From Treponema sp. UBA3819 (lineage in GTDB: Bacteria > Spirochaetota > Spirochaetia > Treponematales > Treponemataceae), in the NCBI GenBank assembly GCA_002369025.1, contig DFDV01000002.1:1-6026 (forward strand): 6,026 bases of DNA. The letters are read 5' to 3'. The position numbers and the translations under genes were made by a program. This document shows, piece after piece, positions 4,159 to 6,026 of the stretch. A model generated the notes under the pieces. That model was not told the origin of the DNA, did not search any database, and worked only from the letters and a program-made list of their open reading frames with translations. Numbering within the stretch: position 1 is the first letter of the stretch; each line of letters begins with the position of its first letter.

Positions 4159-6026
4159 TTGTACAAGTCAGTTGATGCAAAGGTTGATTTCCCAAAGCAG
4201 GAAGAAGAAATCCTTGAATTTTGGAAAAAGAATGACACATTTAAAAAATCAGTTCAACAGCGCGATAAGGCTGAAGAATTTGTTTTCTTTGACGGACCTC
4301 CGTTTGCAACCGGTCTTCCGCATTTTGGACATTTCATTCCTTCAACTATAAAAGACATTATTCCCCGCTATCAGACCATGAAGGGAAAAAAAGTAGACCG
4401 CCGCTTTGGCTGGGACTGCCATGGTCTTCCGGTAGAAAATCTTATTGAAAAAGAACTTGGCATCAACTCAAAACATGAAATTGAAGCATACGGAGTGGCA
4501 AACTTTAATGACAAATGCCGTGCTTCTGTTCTCAAATACACCGGCGAATGGCGCAAGACAATCACCCGCATGGGCCGCTGGGTAGATTTTGACAACGACT
4601 ACAAAACAATGAATCCGGATTTTATGGAAACAATCTGGTGGGTTGCAAAATCTCTCTGGGACAAGGGCATGATTTATGAGGGTAAATACATTCTTCCGTA
4701 TTGCCCCCGCTGTGCTACAGTTCTTTCTACTCACGAACTCGCTCAGGGCTACAAGGAAAAACAGGACCCCGCAATCACAATCCGCTTTAAGGTTACAAAG
4801 GCTCCCGCAGCCTTCTCAGACCCGGATATGACCAACGACAAAACTTATTTCCTCGCCTGGACAACAACCCCCTGGACTCTTCCCTCAAACCTGGGTCTCT
4901 GTATGGGACCGGAGATTGACTATGTAAAGATTCTGGACAAATCTTCCGGCGATTATTACATTTTTGCAGAAAGCCGCCTCAGTGCATATTATAAGAAAGA
5001 AGAAGATTACGAAATCATCTGGCGCCACAAGGGCAGTGAATTTGTCGGCGCCGAATACGAGCCCCTTTTCCCATATTTTGCTTCCCTTAAAGATGCTGCT
5101 GAATGTGAAAAACAGAGCGGACAGAAATGTGAGAAGGGCGCCTTCCGTATGTTCAATGCGGATTATGTTTCAACAGAAGACGGTACAGGTATCGTTCATA
5201 TTGCTCCTGCTTTTGGTGAAGACGACTCTAAGGTTTTTGCCGGAAGTGGTGTTCCCTTTGTTGAGCCCATGGATGCAGAATGCCGCTTTACAAAGGAAGT
5301 TTCAGATTATGAGGGCGTCTTTGTAAAGGATGCTGATAAAGACATCATGGACCGCCTCAAGAAAGAGGGTAAGCTTGTTAAGCGCGAAACGGTCATGCAC
5401 CAGTATCCCCATTGCTGGCGTTGTGGCTCCCCCCTTATCTACCGCGGAATCGGTTCCTGGTTTGTAAAGGTTGCAGACCAGCACGACCGCCTGCTCAAGG
5501 CAAACAGCCAGATTAAATGGCAGCCTGCCCACATCAAGGAAGGCCGTTTTGGAAAATGGCTGGCAGGAAGCCGCGACTGGGCAATCAGCCGTAACCGCTA
5601 CTGGGGTAACCCCATCCCAATCTGGAGATGTGATGACTGCGGCGAAAAAATCTGTATCGGAAGCCGTGCAGAACTTAAGGAAAAGAGCGGTGTAGATCTG
5701 GAAGACCTGCACAAGCAGTTTGTCGATAAAGTCACAATCAAATGTAAGTGTGGCGGAACCATGCACCGTATTCCGGAAGTCTTTGACTGCTGGTTTGAAT
5801 CCGGTTCAATGCCCTATGCCCAGCTTCATTATCCTTTTGAAAACAAAGAGCACTTTGAAAAGCATTTCCCGGCTGACTTCATTTCTGAAGGTCTGGATCA
5901 GACCCGCGGCTGGTTTTATACCCTTACAATTCTGGCAGCAGAACTCTTTGACAAGCCTGCCTTTAAGAACTGTATCGTAAACGGTCTTGTTCTTGCAGAG
6001 GACGGACGCAAAATGTCAAAGTCCCT
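4159..6026 (+). CDS. ileS: isoleucyl-tRNA synthetase, type 2 (eukaryal-like), 3' end outside the window
   Basis: The enzyme charges tRNA-Ile with isoleucine in the cytoplasm. The window has 622 codons of a protein usually about 1,050 residues long. The class I HIGH motif is HFGH at 55-58, within DGPPFATGLPHFGHF, which is the form seen in eukaryal-like IleRS rather than the DGPPYANGxxHxGH of the common bacterial type. GWDCHGLPVE is at 84-93. The CP1 editing domain has WTTTPWTLPSN (234-244) and GTGIVHIAPAFGEDD (342-356), the Asp pair being the expected deacylation site. Two zinc sites are visible: CPRC (182-185) with CWRC (419-422), and CDDC (491-494) with CKC (529-531), matching the arrangement known from Thermus thermophilus IleRS. 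EGLDQTRGWFY (577-587) precedes KMSKS (618-622), five residues that end one base pair short of the next codon at the window edge. The TTG start is supported by ACGAGG upstream and an in-frame stop before it. The gene has its own promoter and is independent of the GGDEF genes. Enzymes of this type are often naturally insensitive to mupirocin. Confidence 0.96.
   Translation, partial: MYKSVDAKVDFPKQEEEILEFWKKNDTFKKSVQQRDKAEEFVFFDGPPFATGLPHFGHFIPSTIKDIIPRYQTMKGKKVDRRFGWDCHGLPVENLIEKELGINSKHEIEAYGVANFNDKCRASVLKYTGEWRKTITRMGRWVDFDNDYKTMNPDFMETIWWVAKSLWDKGMIYEGKYILPYCPRCATVLSTHELAQGYKEKQDPAITIRFKVTKAPAAFSDPDMTNDKTYFLAWTTTPWTLPSNLGLCMGPEIDYVKILDKSSGDYYIFAESRLSAYYKKEEDYEIIWRHKGSEFVGAEYEPLFPYFASLKDAAECEKQSGQKCEKGAFRMFNADYVSTEDGTGIVHIAPAFGEDDSKVFAGSGVPFVEPMDAECRFTKEVSDYEGVFVKDADKDIMDRLKKEGKLVKRETVMHQYPHCWRCGSPLIYRGIGSWFVKVADQHDRLLKANSQIKWQPAHIKEGRFGKWLAGSRDWAISRNRYWGNPIPIWRCDDCGEKICIGSRAELKEKSGVDLEDLHKQFVDKVTIKCKCGGTMHRIPEVFDCWFESGSMPYAQLHYPFENKEHFEKHFPADFISEGLDQTRGWFYTLTILAAELFDKPAFKNCIVNGLVLAEDGRKMSKS

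Overview
The window most likely comes from a spirochaete of the genus Treponema (gut, rumen or oral type). The grounds are the eukaryal-like (type 2) isoleucyl-tRNA synthetase, the CACHE/GGDEF signalling proteins, the TTG and GTG starts and the roughly balanced base composition. This is judged from protein character only; no database search was possible.

Layout. Positions 1-994 hold no conventional gene and are dense in repeats. At the left edge, the first codons of a possible minus-strand gene (MATCSCGSTKTD...) run out of the window. Positions about 160-480 look like a complete type I toxin-antitoxin cassette. A 28-residue membrane peptide resembling the 'putative holin-like toxin' family lies on the minus strand. 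A roughly 90-nt antisense RNA lies on the plus strand, with its own near-consensus promoter and a strong terminator. The cassette is bounded by about 29-bp inverted repeats that would let the two ends of the toxin mRNA pair. It sits between two direct copies of a dispersed repeat. Next come a degenerate 10-bp tandem repeat with a hairpin (526-633) and a large imperfect palindrome (about 640-915) made of two facing copies of the same dispersed repeat.

Positions 995-4046 carry two tandem membrane-bound GGDEF proteins, 12 nt apart and probably one transcript. The first (995-2375) is broken by one extra A in a seven-A run, and its GGDEF domain also lacks the usual Gly-His loop. The second (2388-4046) is intact, with dCACHE, HAMP and a canonical GGDEF domain, and is probably an active diguanylate cyclase.

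Positions 4159-6026 hold the first 622 codons of ileS, from a TTG start behind its own promoter. The window ends just after the KMSKS motif.

The two GGDEF proteins would turn an extracellular signal into cyclic di-GMP. The toxin-antitoxin cassette looks like a self-contained module placed in the intergenic repeats, and ileS is an unrelated housekeeping gene downstream.
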